The notes below the pieces were generated by a model. It was not told the DNA's origin. It made no database searches and saw only the letters and a program-made list of their open reading frames with translations. 30,831 nucleotides of DNA, taken from assembly GCA_036274695.1 (NCBI GenBank), contig DASUFF010000017.1, forward strand, positions 1 through 30,831. Reading direction: 5' to 3'. The DNA is from DASUFF01 sp036274695 (GTDB lineage Bacteria > UBA10199 > JACPAL01 > GCA-016699445). This document shows positions 30,489 to 30,831 of this stretch, one piece after another. The stretch's first letter is position 1; the number at the start of each line of letters is the position of its first letter. The position numbers and the translations under genes are program-made.

Positions 30489-30809
30489 ATGAAGAAAGTC
30501 TACTCGTTCCTGGCCGTCTTGGCCGTCCTCGTCCCCCTGATCGCCGGCGCCGCCACGAAGAAGGCCCCGGATCACGCCGTCAACATCAACACCGCCTCCG
30601 TCGAAGAGCTGATGCAGCTTCCCGGCATCGGCAAAGCGAAGGCCGATGCGATCGTGACCTACCGCCAGGCCCATCCGTTCAAGTCGGTGTCGGAGTTGAC
30701 CGAAGTCAAAGGCATCGGCGCCAAGATGTTGGAGAAATTGCAGCCCAACGTGACGGTCGACGGCTCCGTCCCCTCGAAGCCGACGGCGTCCGCGACGACG
30801 GTCCGCTAG
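30489..30809 (+). CDS. comEA: ComEA-like secreted helix-hairpin-helix DNA-binding protein
   Basis: This 106-residue precursor has a signal peptide (MKKVYSFLAVLAVLVPLIAG) and a ComEA-type double HhH domain: VNINTASVEELMQLPGIGKAKA, AIVTYRQAHPFKSVSELTEV and KGIGAKMLEKL. ComEA binds incoming DNA in the periplasm during natural transformation; short ComEA proteins without the N-terminal membrane anchor occur in Gram-negatives. AAAGGAG precedes the ATG. It shares the sigma54 promoter with the 71-residue gene, an uncommon control for a competence gene. After the stop codon 22 bases remain to the window edge. Confidence 0.9.
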   Translation: MKKVYSFLAVLAVLVPLIAGAATKKAPDHAVNINTASVEELMQLPGIGKAKADAIVTYRQAHPFKSVSELTEVKGIGAKMLEKLQPNVTVDGSVPSKPTASATTVR

Positions 30810-30831
30810 TTCTTTAAGAATTGGCGGAATC

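Overview
The window is GC-rich, densely packed chromosomal DNA from a Gram-negative bacterium. The evidence for an outer-membrane organism is several lipoprotein or secreted precursors, a Fur-type iron box, a -24/-12 (sigma54) promoter and a ComEA-type secreted DNA-binding protein. The gene mix (MoxR/VWA pair, DUF983, DUF3829, thioredoxin-like ferredoxin, many unclassified proteins of 300-400 residues) fits a deltaproteobacterial or neighbouring uncultured lineage. That placement is inference; there is no rRNA or other phylogenetic marker here. I saw no tRNA, rRNA, CRISPR array, prophage or classical insertion sequence.

Layout. 1-1541: Fur-box-controlled iron locus with an imelysin and the start of a di-heme oxidoreductase that runs off the edge. 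1610-8239: envelope and redox housekeeping (flippase-like membrane protein, 1-Cys peroxiredoxin, aldo/keto reductase, DsbA-like lipoprotein, small conserved protein, an unrecognised 354-residue protein, a DacB-type carboxypeptidase, a secreted FKBP). 8290-11092: thioredoxin-like ferredoxin and a large diguanylate cyclase with an unclassified N-terminal half. 11096-12599: a stop/start-overlapped DUF983 - rhomboid - SRPBCC operon. 12610-14202: a divergent operon of a 77-residue protein, hypoxanthine phosphoribosyltransferase and a PPK2 polyphosphate kinase. 14189-16308: PaaI-like thioesterase and PolX. 16316-17077: three copies of a C-rich hairpin repeat around a DUF559 nuclease gene and an AT-rich islet carrying a small ORF. 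17088-19603: MoxR ATPase - VWA protein - small partner. 19637-25894: an unrecognised protein, gamma carbonic anhydrase, DUF3829 lipoprotein, ilvD, a 332-residue unknown, and a gene broken by an in-frame amber codon and carrying a perfect 24-bp palindrome. 25945-29070: glpK, a minimal FGE/SUMF1-like protein and an alpha/beta hydrolase. 29138-30809: long-chain polyprenyl diphosphate synthase, then a sigma54 promoter in front of a 71-residue protein and comEA.

Most real genes are separated by only a few bases, and many same-strand neighbours share an ATGA stop/start overlap, so translational coupling is common. The strongest items for follow-up are the near-consensus sigma54 promoter before comEA, the inverted C-rich repeats that bracket an AT-rich ORF and supply ribosome binding sites to polX and the DUF559 gene, the amber-interrupted palindrome-bearing gene, and the hairpin abutting the ilvD start codon. 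No single stretch proves a new defence or mobile system. The repeat/DUF559 islet is the best candidate for something undescribed.
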